The position numbers and the translations under genes are program-made. From contig OY992540.1 of assembly GCA_963921195.1 (NCBI GenBank), positions 133,598,694 through 133,662,693 of the forward strand: a stretch of 64,000 nt of DNA, in the 5' to 3' direction. Below the pieces are notes generated by a model that did not search any database, was not told the origin of the DNA, and saw only the letters and a list, made by a program, of their open reading frames with translations. The stretch's first letter is position 1; every line of letters starts with the position of its first letter. The DNA is from Pegoplata infirma. Lineage: Eukaryota > Arthropoda > Insecta > Diptera > Anthomyiidae. This document shows positions 44,770 to 55,473 of this stretch, piece after piece.

Positions 44770-46231
44770 CAAGTAGAAAAGTTAAATTCGACTTTGCCGA
44801 ATCTATGAATACCCTCCACAATGCATTTTTTAAAGGGTAGTACATTTTTTAACGTGAAAAAATTAACAATTTTGATTAGAAATATTTTATTTTGAGTAAA
44901 AACTCTTTTTTTGTCATTTTTTTTTTAAGAAAAATTACTAATTTTTTTGGAGTGTAAAATTTTTTTCCAGTGTAATGTTTTTTTTACTGTAAAAATATAG
45001 TGAATGCACGTAAGTATGTACACAAAATATTTTTGTAAAAAAAAAACTAAATTTTTTTTGTGTAAATTTTTTTTTGAGTGTAAAATTTATTTGAGTGTAA
45101 ATTTTTTTTTTGAGTGTAAAATTGTCATTTTTTTTTTTAAGAAAAATTACTAATTTTTTTTTTAGTGTAAAATTTTTTTCCAGTGTAATGTTTTTTTTAC
45201 TGTAAAAATATTTCTGAGTGAATGCACGTACGTATGTATACAAAATATTGACATTTTTGTAAAAAAAAAATTAATTTTTTTTGTGTAAATTTTTTTCTGA
45301 GTGTAAAAATTTTTTGGGTGTAAAATTTTTTTTGAGTGTAAAACTGTCATTTTTTTTTTTTTTAAAAGAAAAATTACTAATTTTTTTTTTTGAGTGTAAA
45401 ATTTTTTTCCAGTGTAATGTTTTTTTACTGTAAAAATATTTCTGAGTGAATGCACGTACGTATGTACACAAAATATTGACATTTTTGTAAAAAAAAAAAA
45501 TAAATTTATTTTGTGTAAATTTTTTTTTTGAGTGTAAAATTTTTTTGAGTGTAAAATTTTTTTCGAGTGTAATTTTTAAGTTACCAATGCTTTTAAAACT
45601 AAACAAGTTTAAAAAGCATTGCTTTAAAATTAAACAAGTTTAAAAAGCATTGTTTAGTTACCACCAATGCTTTTAAAACTTGTTAAAACACGTGGCATTT
45701 TAGATGAAACTAATCTGAAATTCAGGGTTTTGCTTATAACTTTTGAACCACTGGACCGATTGAGCTGAAATTTAATACCAAACAGACCCGGGGAACGGCA
45801 AAGATACATGCCAAGCTTCAGTAGTCTCATTATTGTCTTTCGAAAGTTATCGTGTTTTTTATCTTGTAAATTCACGAAACACCCTTGCCGAAATTTACTC
45901 TTTTGCTCATAACTTTTGAACCACTGGACCGATTTGGCTGGATTGCAATACCAACCTGACCAGGTAAATGACAAACATATATGCCAAACCTCAGTAGCCT
46001 CTGTAAAGTCTTTCAAAAGTTAGCGTGTTTTCTACGGACGGACAGACAGACAGACAGACGGACGGACGGACGGACGGACGGACGGACGGACGGACATCGC
46101 TAGATCGACTTAAAATCGATCGAGGATCATAAATATATATACTTTATGGGGTCCTAGACCAATATTTCGAGGTGTTACAAACGGAATGACAAACTTATAT
46201 ATACCCTCTATCACTAGAGTGGAGGGTATAA
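44770..46231 (+). mobile_element. HINE/mini-me-like repeat inserted in one arm of the palindrome
   Basis: CAAGTAGAAAAGTTAAATTC at 44770 to GAGTGGAGGGTATAA at about 46231. The right arm of the palindrome (inverse of 49440-49470) gives the empty site: TGT, ten A, then TAAAATTAAAAAATGG. The left arm has the same ten A before the element and TAAAATT after it, so no target duplication is visible. A block of about 225 bp with TGCACGTACGTATGTACAC is present as three near-copies (44938-45500). A (GACAGACGGACG)n tract lies at 46037-46095. Confidence 0.85.
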
Positions 46232-46284
46232 TAAAATTAAAAAATGGTTATATTCATATTAAAAAATACGAAGTTCTTCTTACC

Positions 46285-47130
46285 AAAAAAATTTTAAAGA
46301 CTAGAAATTTTTTCCATTCAATAAGAAATGAAAACATCAAAATGCCGAATGGTTTCTATATTACCTAGAGTTTTTTTAATAAAGTAAAAAAATAATTTTA
46401 CTTAACAAAAGTTTGTAATTAAGAATACAATTTAGATGAAAATGATTTTTAATTATTTTTGGACTCATAATATTTCATGCTATGTGTTCTTTCCACAATA
46501 AATTTTTTAAAGTCTAGAATTTTTTTCTATTAACTAATAAATCCGAATATTGAAATGACGTCCAAAACTCAATATAGAGTTTTTTTAATAAAGAAAAAAT
46601 AATTTTACTTAACATTGTAAGTAAGAATCTTCCTTCAATAAATTGTTTAAGTCTAGAAATCTTTTCTGTTTACTAATAATTCCAAATATTAAAAACACGT
46701 CGAATGATATTATGTATATTAAACTACTCAATATAGATTTTTTAATAAAGTAAAAATGATTTTACTTAAGTAAGAATATACTAGTTAATATTTTATAGAA
46801 GAAAATTATTTTATTCATTTTGGACACATAATATTTCATATGATTTGTGTTTTTCTTACAATTATTTTTTTAAATACAAAACATTTTTCTATTCAAGAAA
46901 TGACAATATTAAAACGCCGAATGATATTATATTGAACTTTAGAGTTTTTTTTTTTTTGATAAAGTAAAAATAATTTTACCTAACAAAAGTTTGTAAGTTT
47001 ACTAGATGAAAATGATATTATTTCATTTTGGGCTCATAGTATTGCAATATTCTTCTTACAATAAAATTTTTTTAAGATTTTAAATTTTTTCTATTCAATA
47101 AAAAATTAAAATAAACGGTATTATATTAAA
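46285..47130. repeat. Tandem repeat, unit about 210 bp, in the left palindrome arm
   Basis: Units are marked by AAGTCTAGAA.TTTTTTCTATT near 46299, 46513, 46652, 46870 and 47074, each followed by AATATTAAAA.GCCGAATG, a TATAGAGTTTTTTTAATAAAG block and TTTTACTTAACAAAAGTTTGTAAG. One unit is shortened to about 139 bp. The mirror image is at about 48570-49400. Confidence 0.75.
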
Positions 47131-47656
47131 ATAACATTTATCTATATTTTTTATGTTTTTTTTTTTTTAAATATTAACATTTTTTAAACTTAACATTTAT
47201 ATATATTTTTTTTTAAGGTTTTTTTAATTATTTGGAAATATAAATAAAAAAAATATTCTCATTGTTTTCTAAAATGTAAAGGGGATAAAAAAAAATAAAG
47301 ATTCTCATTAAGTTTTATTTATTTTTGTATTTTTTTTTTAGTTATCCAAAATATTTAAAGTATTGATTTAACCAGAAATTACGAAAACAAAAAATATTTC
47401 TAAAATTTAAGGAAATTAACTAAAAGTATTTACAATTTTATATTAAATTTTTCTCTATTCATTTTTTTCATATTTTAAATGCCAAATGTTTTAAAAGTTT
47501 AGAAAAATACTTTGGTTTTCTCAAAACTACCGTAATATCTTGAAATATAAAAATTTTGAAATCAAAGAAATAATTTTCGATTTTTAAAAATGTTTGAGAT
47601 TTTATTTTTTTTTGAAAAATAAAAAAAAGATTTTCAAAAATTCAACTTTTTTAAAT

Positions 47657-47695
<39 letters not shown>

Positions 47696-50600
47696 AAAGT
47701 TTTAGAAAATTAAAAAAAAAAGATTTTTCCAAAAATTATTGAAAATTAAAAAAAAAATTTAAAACTTTTGAAAATTCAAAAAAAAAAAAAAATCGTAAAC
47801 TCAAAAAAATTTCTCAAAAAAAAAAATAATTTGTTATTCGAAAAAGATCAGGATCTTCGAATAACAAATTATTTTTTTTTGAGAAATTTTTTTGAGTTTA
47901 CGATTTTTTTTTTTTTTTTTTGAACTTTCAAAAGTTTTAAAAATTTTTTTTTTAATTTTCAATAATGTTTGGAAAAATCTTTTTTTTTTTAATTTTCTAA
48001 AAATTTCAGATTTTTTTTTTTTTTTTTTTTAAATATTTAAAAAAGTTGAATTTTTGAAAATCTTTTTTTTATTTTTCGAAAAAAATAAAATCTCAAACAT
48101 TTTTAAAAATCGAAAATTATTTCTTTGATTTCAAAATTTTTATATTTCAAGATATTACGGTAGTTTTGAGAAAACCAAAGTATTTTTCTAAACTTTTAAA
48201 ACATTTGGCATTTAAAATATGAAAAAAATTGAATAGAGAAAAATTTAATATAAAATTGTAAATACTTTTAGTTAATTTCCTTAAATTTTAGAAATATTTT
48301 TTGTTTTCGTAATTTCTGGTTAAATCAATACTTTAAATATTTTGGATAACTAAAAAAAAAAATACAAAAATAAATAAAACTTAATGAGAATCTTTATTTT
48401 TTTTTATCCCCTTTACATTTTAGAAAACAATGAGAATATTTTTTTTATTTATATTTCCAAATAATTAAAAAAACCTTAAAAAAAAATATATATAAATGTT
48501 AAGTTTAAAAAATGTTAATATTTAAAAAAAAAAAAACATAAAAAATATAGATAAATGTTATTTTAATATAATACCGTTTATTTTAATTTTTTATTGAATA
48601 GAAAAAATTTAAAATCTTAAAAAAATTTTATTGTAAGAAGAATATTGCAATACTATGAGCCCAAAATGAAATAATATCATTTTCATCTAGTAAACTTACA
48701 AACTTTTGTTAGGTAAAATTATTTTTACTTTATCAAAAAAAAAAAACTCTAAAGTTCAATATAATATCATTCGGCGTTTTAATATTGTCATTTCTTGAAT
48801 AGAAAAATGTTTTGTATTTAAAAAAATAATTGTAAGAAAAACACAAATCATATGAAATATTATGTGTCCAAAATGAATAAAATAATTTTCTTCTATAAAA
48901 TATTAACTAGTATATTCTTACTTAAGTAAAATCATTTTTACTTTATTAAAAAATCTATATTGAGTAGTTTAATATACATAATATCATTCGACGTGTTTTT
49001 AATATTTGGAATTATTAGTAAACAGAAAAGATTTCTAGACTTAAACAATTTATTGAAGGAAGATTCTTACTTACAATGTTAAGTAAAATTATTTTTTCTT
49101 TATTAAAAAAACTCTATATTGAGTTTTGGACGTCATTTCAATATTCGGATTTATTAGTTAATAGAAAAAAATTCTAGACTTTAAAAAATTTATTGTGGAA
49201 AGAACACATAGCATGAAATATTATGAGTCCAAAAATAATTAAAAATCATTTTCATCTAAATTGTATTCTTAATTACAAACTTTTGTTAAGTAAAATTATT
49301 TTTTTACTTTATTAAAAAAACTCTAGGTAATATAGAAACCATTCGGCATTTTGATGTTTTCATTTCTTATTGAATGGAAAAAATTTCTAGTCTTTAAAAT
49401 TTTTTTGGTAAGAAGAACTTCGTATTTTTTAATATGAATATAACCATTTTTTAATTTTATTTTTTTTTTACATTTTTAATATTTCTTGCATAAAATTCAT
49501 ATTCATCATTTTATTTTCAATTCTAATAACTGACCATACTCAATATCTTGAAAAATAAAGTCTACGTTCTACCATACACAAAAAAATAAAAAATAAAATA
49601 AAATAATATCGCGTTACATGAAATATTTTGCATGTATAGCAATTTGCACTTTTTTAAAATACTCGTGCATGGTGAAGTAATACACTCATCTGTGGATTTA
49701 CGTAGTAAACTATAAACAAACTTTATTTCAATAAAAAAAACTCAAGACAGTCGAAACATATGTGTAACTGGAGAAAAAAAACAGTAATTTGATACGAAAA
49801 AACAACAATTTACACAGCAAATTTGCTCCAGCTCCTCCAGCAGGAGCAAACACAATTATTTCACAAAAATATAAGCCCGCAAATCGAAGCATAGCTAAAC
49901 TGGAGGAAAAAAGCTTTAATTTTTTCCAAAATTTTTATCTTCAGTTTTTATCCTCAGTTTTTTATTCTCAATTTTTTATCTTCAATTTTTATATTTTTTT
50001 TTTTTGTTTTTTTTACCCATTTACAACAAAATATATTTCTTCATAAAAATTCATAATCATCATTTTATTTTTCAATTCTAATAACTGACCATACTCAATA
50101 TGTTTAAATGTAAAGTATCAGACAATGTTCTACCATATACTTATGTATAACGAAAAAAAAAAAAAAAATATAAAAATTAAAATAAAATAATATCGCGTTA
50201 CATTAAATATTTTGCATGTGTGCAATATGAACTTTTATATTACTCGTGTATGGTTAAGAAGTACACTCATCTCTTGATTAACGTAGAAGACAATTAACAT
50301 CGTTAATTTTAATTATTTTTAGTAAAAAATCCATGAAGTCCAGAAATAAGTGTAAAACAGTAATTTGGTAAAAAAAAAAAACAAATTTCATAGCAAAAAA
50401 AAAAGTATTCTTATCAAAGTAGAAGTAAACTGGAGGAAAAAAGCAGTAACTTCATACAAAAAAAAAAAAAAAAAAAAATAGAAATTACACAGAAAATTAG
50501 CATTAGCTGAAACAAATACACTCATTTAAAAAAAAATAAGGCCGATAATCGAGGTATGACAAAAACTATAAAAAACAGATATTATGTTACAAGCAAATTA

Positions 50601-50805
50601 TTTTTTTGCATGGTGCATGAAAAAATTAAAAACATTTACTGTGAATAAAAAAAAATTATCAGCAAATGATAAAAAAATTTACTGTGAATGAAAAATAAAT
50701 TATCAGCAATTTTTATCTTCAATTTTTATCATTTTATTTTTTTAATTTTTTTACTCATTTTGCTCCTGGCCCAGAATCGGTATATTACTTACTACTACTA
50801 TCGAG

Positions 50806-52399
50806 ATATTTGCATTTAACCAATTTTTTTTTCGGCACATTTTCCAATATTTTGGAAATAAAAATGTTTCCAGCGGTTTTATTTTTTTTTTAGAAAAATA
50901 TTACCAAATGCATTAACAAAATCTCAACAAATTCTTAGTTAACACCATTATTCTATCTCTAATAGGTAAGAAACAGCAGTGGTTTAAAAGGAACATTTTT
51001 GAAAAAAAATTTTATAATTTTGATTTTTTTTTTTTTTTAATATTAAATGTCTGATTTTACAGTGTTGTCTTTCACTGAATATTGAAACTATTCAAAGTAT
51101 GATTAATAATGCTAATATTAAGGTTATTACGAAATATTTTAAAATTATTACTAATTTTATCAAGGTTATAAAAAATTTTAGCGATCTTTCGCGATTTTCG
51201 CGACTGCAAAAATCAATGGACTAATTTTGAAATATTATTTGAATAAGACATGTCAAAATCTATCAAAATACATTTCTTTTCTACTTTATTTAAGTAATGT
51301 AAGATTTTATATAACCATTAAATTTAAAGGTATCAAAAATTTAAAACCACCGAAAAACCGCTTAAACGTTAAATTTTTTCGGGTGCGAATTAATTGAAGA
51401 TAGAGAATTAAAAAGACTACCAAACGCGCCTTTTACCGACCAATTTCTATAAGCGGCCTGGATGTGCCTTACAAAAAAGTGAAAACTGAAAAACACCGCG
51501 GAATTCGCCAATATTAACTTTTGATCAATGTTGCTTTCCATGATTTATTATATTTGCACATACCATTGTTTCTACATGTTCAACTTTCAGCCATGCACAT
51601 TTGGCTGTCAAATAATGCAAAACTAAAATATCGAAATTTTGCAAAAAATTTAAAAAGTTCATAAAATTTTTGCAATTGAATATTTTTTGGGTGCGTTTGT
51701 AAATCAAGTGGGAAATGGTAAATTATAAAGTTCACAAAGCATTCGGAACCATTCGGAATAAAACTGGGAGTGTGCCTCGCAAAAAACAGACTTTTTAAAA
51801 AATTCACGTTTTTTCTTCCCATCTTTGGAGAGCTGCAGCTTCGTAACCATTGCGAGCACATCACTCGAATCAGTCTCAGATTGTGCATATTTACAAGGGC
51901 TTTAACCATGTGTATTTGAATTTTAAAATTACAGTTTGCACCAAAAGCTACAATCAAAAAACCTCGAAAAATTGAAAATTGAAAAAAATTGGTATCAAAG
52001 ATTTAGGTCCATGTAACTTTTTTCTTATTGATGGCACATCCACTGAACCTACACCAAATAATTGCCCAAGTCTACTGATTAAACGGTATTAAATTTGGAG
52101 CAATAGCTTTAACGCACCCAACAATATGGAACTTTGAACGAAAAATTTCATGAGAGTATCAAGCGATTTTTTTACATTTTTCAACTTTGCACGTTCCTTA
52201 CCATGAGATAATGAGACTATTTGCGCTGTGCCTTTGCAGAATTACTCATTATAGTTCCCTTAACATATCTACATTCACAGGTACCACCTAGTTTACAAAT
52301 AAATATGTTATTGCGAAATTAGTAAAATATCACAAGAGTTAAAAGTTAATGACAAAAGTCCATATATAAAAATGGATGTGTGTATATATGTGGGTATGT
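50806..52399. other. Helitron interior without a recognised gene
   Basis: Moderately complex DNA. A minus-strand frame of 125 codons (51580-51957; FKIQIHMVKALVNMHN...KFRYFSFALFDS) has no recognisable domain and no homologous copy in the window. It might be captured host sequence, but I cannot support that. Confidence 0.4.
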
Positions 52400-53500
52400 A
52401 TGTATGTTCCGTATGGACTCTAAAACTGCTGGACCGATCTTGATGAAATTTACAGGGAATATTCAAAATAGCCTGGGGAGTAACACTGTGCGGTCAGATT
52501 TTTGATTTTCTCTCGATGGACGGAGGGGCGTGGCAAAATCAATTTTTTACATTCTACCACTAATGACATCTATATATACATAAAAAACAAGTTAACCGGT
52601 TCTGATGAAATTTAAACCAAAGATAGTACTAACCGAGTACTAACTATGTGCCAAATTTGAGCGTGATTGGACAAAGGAGCGTAATGCCATACCCCTTTGT
52701 ATTGAATTGAAAGTTTTTTCTGCATGGCCCACATTAACGCAAAAACGGTTGATTAGATTTTAATTAAATTTTCAGAACTGATAGTGTTAACCGAGCGAAA
52801 AACTATAGGCCGTATTATACTACGATTGGAAAAAGGTACGTAAAATGCCACGCCCCTTTGTACTATACTGGACGTTGTCTGTATGTTTCGCAATCACGCA
52901 AAAATAGCTGACCCGATTCTCCTGATATTTTCACAGACAGTGCTAACCAGGTGCATTTGTAGGCCATATAAGATCATTACTGGATAAAGGGGTGACAATT
53001 TCTATGCCTCTTTGTAATATACTGACCACAATTAAACAAAGAGGCGTAAAATGCCACGCCCCTTTGTTTTTTACTGAACGTTTTATCTGCCTGTTTTGCA
53101 ACCACTCAAAAACGGCAAAGCCGAATCTGTAACTACTGATACTTCTAACCGAGAGGGAACTATGTGTCATATGTAGAGCGCAATTTTGCAAAAGGTTATA
53201 AAATGCCACTCCCGTTTATTATTAATAAAAAGTTATTTCCTTCTCTTTCGCAATCACACAAAAACGGCAAAACCGATTTCAATGAAATTTGCAGAACAGA
53301 TAGTACAAATCGAGTATGCAACTTGGAACTTTAGACTATTGAACCATAATTCGATAAAAAATGTGTTAAATGACACGCCCCTTTTTACTTAACTTAACGT
53401 TACATCTGTCTGTTTCGAAATCATGCACAAATGACTGAACCGATTTTGTTGAGATTTCTCTATAGATAGCGCTAACCGAGGGTGGAACCAAAGGTTACTA
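52400..53500 (+). repeat. Tandem array, unit about 165 bp, at the Helitron 3' end
   Basis: Five or six diverged units marked by AAAATGCCACGCCCCTTTGT at about 52683, 52846, 53049, 53201 and 53368. Each is followed by TTTCGCAATCACGCAAAAAC, an ACCGATTTTGATGAAATTT-type block, CAGA.AGTACTAACCGAG and AACTATG.GCCATATTTGAG. Spacing is 150-205 bp with one partial internal duplication near 52990-53045. Confidence 0.8.
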
Positions 53501-53609
53501 CCTGGACCCGGTTCCGTGCTTTAGTTTTGTCCGACACTGTACTTAAATCAAGATGCAATATAAACCAGATGTTTGCTTTAGGCCAGCAACGCGGACCGGG
53601 TCCAGCTAG

Positions 53610-54694
53610 TTGCTTTATATTCCTGTAAAAGGGCCATTAGAAAACGATGGGGTTTTAGCCCTCAATTCGTTCGTAAGATCTATGCAGCAGTGGTGCTTCA
53701 AATTCTGCTGTATGGAATTTTTGTCTGGTGGCCTGCTTTGGAGACAAAAGAGAATTGTGTCTTCATCACGAAGGTGTAGAAAATGGCATCGATGTGCATC
53801 ACTGGTGCTCGTCGTACTACACCTACGGCTGTATTAGAAATCCTCCTTCACCTGATACCATTGGACATATTGGGTAGGCGGTATGCGGCAACGTCGGCAA
53901 TTCGACTTAATAGCTCACTGCAATGGAGAAGCAGCGATTGTGGCCATAGCACGATCTTGAAGAAGATAACAATACCACAAAATTTGGACTGTGTTCTCTC
54001 TATGATACCATCCAGGGAGTCTTGGTTGGGGAGAATTTCGAAGATTGCCGGATCATTGCAGTGTGGCTGACTGATTGAGTTGCAATGTATTTTTTATCAA
54101 CTGCAGTCAACATCTATTCTACACAGAGAAAAATAAATTTCCAACTGAATTTTTCAGTTTCACCAACTCAAAATTCGGTTGCCATTACTACATTTCGCTG
54201 TAACAAACGAATTTTGTAGTTCTTTCAATTAAATCACAGTTGTATCAACAAAAGTCAGCTGTAACTACCGATATTCAGTTGTTACAACCTTAATAAAAAT
54301 GCATCAACCAAATTTTTGTTGCAATAACTAAATTTCAGTTGGAAATTAGCAAATTTGTTTTGTGTGTAAAAGTCAAGCCGTGTCCAAGCAGTTTGACATG
54401 CGAATCATATGGGTCCCAAGGCACAGATACATTTCAGGTAATTGCAAAGTCGATGACCTTGCAAGACTGGAAACTACCTTACAGGTTCCAACAGAATTGG
54501 AATGTGTGGGTATGCCTCTAGAAACTTGCAAGCACAACGGCTACGCGTTTGTTCCGCGACGGAGACTAATCAAAGATGGGCAAATAGATAGACGTGTGCG
54601 ACAACACGACTTATTTGGCATTCTCTTAATCAGGGGCGCACAAGTGAGCCGATATCGCTTCCAAGAGGAGAGATTTCGACGGTGGTTGTATTGA
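53610..54694 (+). pseudogene. R1/LOA-type LINE ORF2, 3' half with RNase H (interrupted)
   Basis: Continues the LINE from 43125. LYSCKRAIRKRWGFSPQFV and VVLQILLYGIFVWWPAL are the post-RT region. After a stop (TAG in TKV*KMASMCITGA) come MCITGARRTTPTAVLEILL and IPLDILGRRYAATSAIRL. The MITE at 54122-54366 then splits the gene. Beyond it MRIIWVPRHRYISGNCKVDDLARLETTL is the C-terminal RNase H block (usual form WVPGH...GNExADELAR; here Gly to Arg and the expected Glu/Ala changed). The frame ends TGA at 54692-54694. Clearly inactive. Confidence 0.85.
54122..54366. mobile_element. 245-bp CACAGAGAAAA-terminal MITE (TA TSD)
   Basis: CACAGAGAAAAATAAATTTC to ...AAATTTGTTTTGTGTG with TA at 54120-54121 and 54367-54368, inserted in the RNase H region of the LINE. 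The interior has repeated AACTGAAATT/CAGTTG words in both orientations. Its CACnsAGAgAAAA start is shared with the element at 57014-57964. Confidence 0.8.
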
Positions 54695-55473
54695 CCAGGG
54701 GTCAAAAATTACCCTGGCAAACAATTTTAGGGTAGTGATTGAATTTTTTGATATCAAAAAATATATATTTTTTACTGAATGTGTCATTTTTGACCCCCAG
54801 CCAAGGAGGGTTAACGAATTTTTTTAAAGACTATGTTGCTACGAAATTATAGTAGGGGCAAAAACCTAGCACCCATTGTATACTTGTTTATATCACAAAA
54901 TGTAAGCGCCTCACTTCAAATTTTCTGTGGGGGTTATTTTTGACCGTCAGCCAATGTGGGTTAAAAGGCGTTCTAGATCGGTAAGATTTTATGACAGACT
55001 TCCAGTTATCTAATATAATGCCATGGCACCAAAAAGCCGTTAATATTCCCAAAAATGTAATTTATAAAAATTTATTAAGCCAAATTATTGATAAAACCAA
55101 CATTATCTTAAAATCCGTTAACTTCCCCACGCCATTCCCGAAAAGTGACCCAATGGATATCCGCCATTTTCTACATTTTTCTTCTCCTAGGTATTCTTAA
55201 TGAATTCAGAAAAAATTATATATAATTTTAATATTTTTTTTTAAATTTAATTTTAAAATTTTGAAAAAATCATGCAATTTTTTTGGTATCAAATTTGAAC
55301 GGGTTAATGATACCGTAAAATCTCTAAATTTAATATTCAGGTATTTACGATCAAATATTATACAAAAATAATTATTAATTAATTTTAATAAAAAACCTAT
55401 TATTTTTTTTTAAATCCTGTTTTGCAATAATCCCAATTTCTTGCTTAAAGTGGAGTAAGAAGATAAACTCTGA
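54695..55473. other. Gap with GTCAAAAATTACCC inverted words, no recognised gene
   Basis: GGGGTCAAAAATTACCCTGG at about 54700 and TTATTTTTGACCGTCAGCCA-GTGGGTTA at about 54935-54963 look like diverged inverted ends around 54700-54965, with an internal TTTTTGACCCCCAGCCA. A 69-codon frame at 54991-55200 (MPWHQKAVNIPKNVIYKN...) has no recognised domain. Confidence 0.4.

Larger units (their letters stand above)
43425..50805. repeat. Giant near-perfect palindrome, arms about 2.96 kb
   Basis: The centre is AAGATC-AG-GATCTT at 47844-47857. From there each arm reads outward identically through long A/T runs, TTTTGTTAGGTAAAATTA, CATTCGGC, ATATTGAGTATGGTCAGTTA, CTCCTGCTGGAGGAGCTGGA and CCGATTCTGGGCC to about 43425 and 50805. 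The left arm has the HINE at 44770-46231, absent from the right arm. The outermost part has several mismatches (AGTAGTAATATACC against AGTAGTAAGTAATATACC), so the arms are not strictly mirror copies. Not coding: frames such as KLEEKSFNFFQNF occur in both arms as mirror copies. Confidence 0.9.
43126..53609 (+). mobile_element. Helitron-like element (non-autonomous, 10.5 kb) inserted in the LINE
   Basis: The LINE stops at AAAGCAACAA (43125) and resumes at TTGCTTTATATTCC (53610). Joining the two gives the expected R1-type KATIALYS stretch, so the inserted DNA is exactly 43126-53609 with no duplicated target. It begins TC and ends CTAG, between A and T, as Helitrons do. A small GGACCGGGTCC hairpin sits 5 nt before CTAG. 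The last 1.2 kb is a tandem array of TGATGAAATTT-containing units of a kind often seen in Helitron ends. No Rep or helicase frame is present. Most of its length is a palindrome (43425-50805). Orientation is set by the CTAG end. Confidence 0.82.

Noticed and set aside
30116..46016. 120-codon frame MKDFTEATEVWHICLSF at 30116 and 45654
   Set aside because: Translation of the non-coding (GTCY)n HINE repeat in the antisense direction; other copies have stops.
47650..48060. Long A-runs and T-runs near the palindrome centre as a retroposon poly(A)
   Set aside because: They are mirror images in the two arms and belong to the palindrome.
49789..50046. 85-codon frame (and its mirror at 44147-44440) as a conserved gene
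   Set aside because: The two are the same sequence in the two arms of the palindrome. The F/K-rich tail is low complexity and there is no domain.
51580..51957. 125-codon frame as a captured host gene in the Helitron
   Set aside because: No recognisable domain, no intron evidence and no second copy. Left unassigned.
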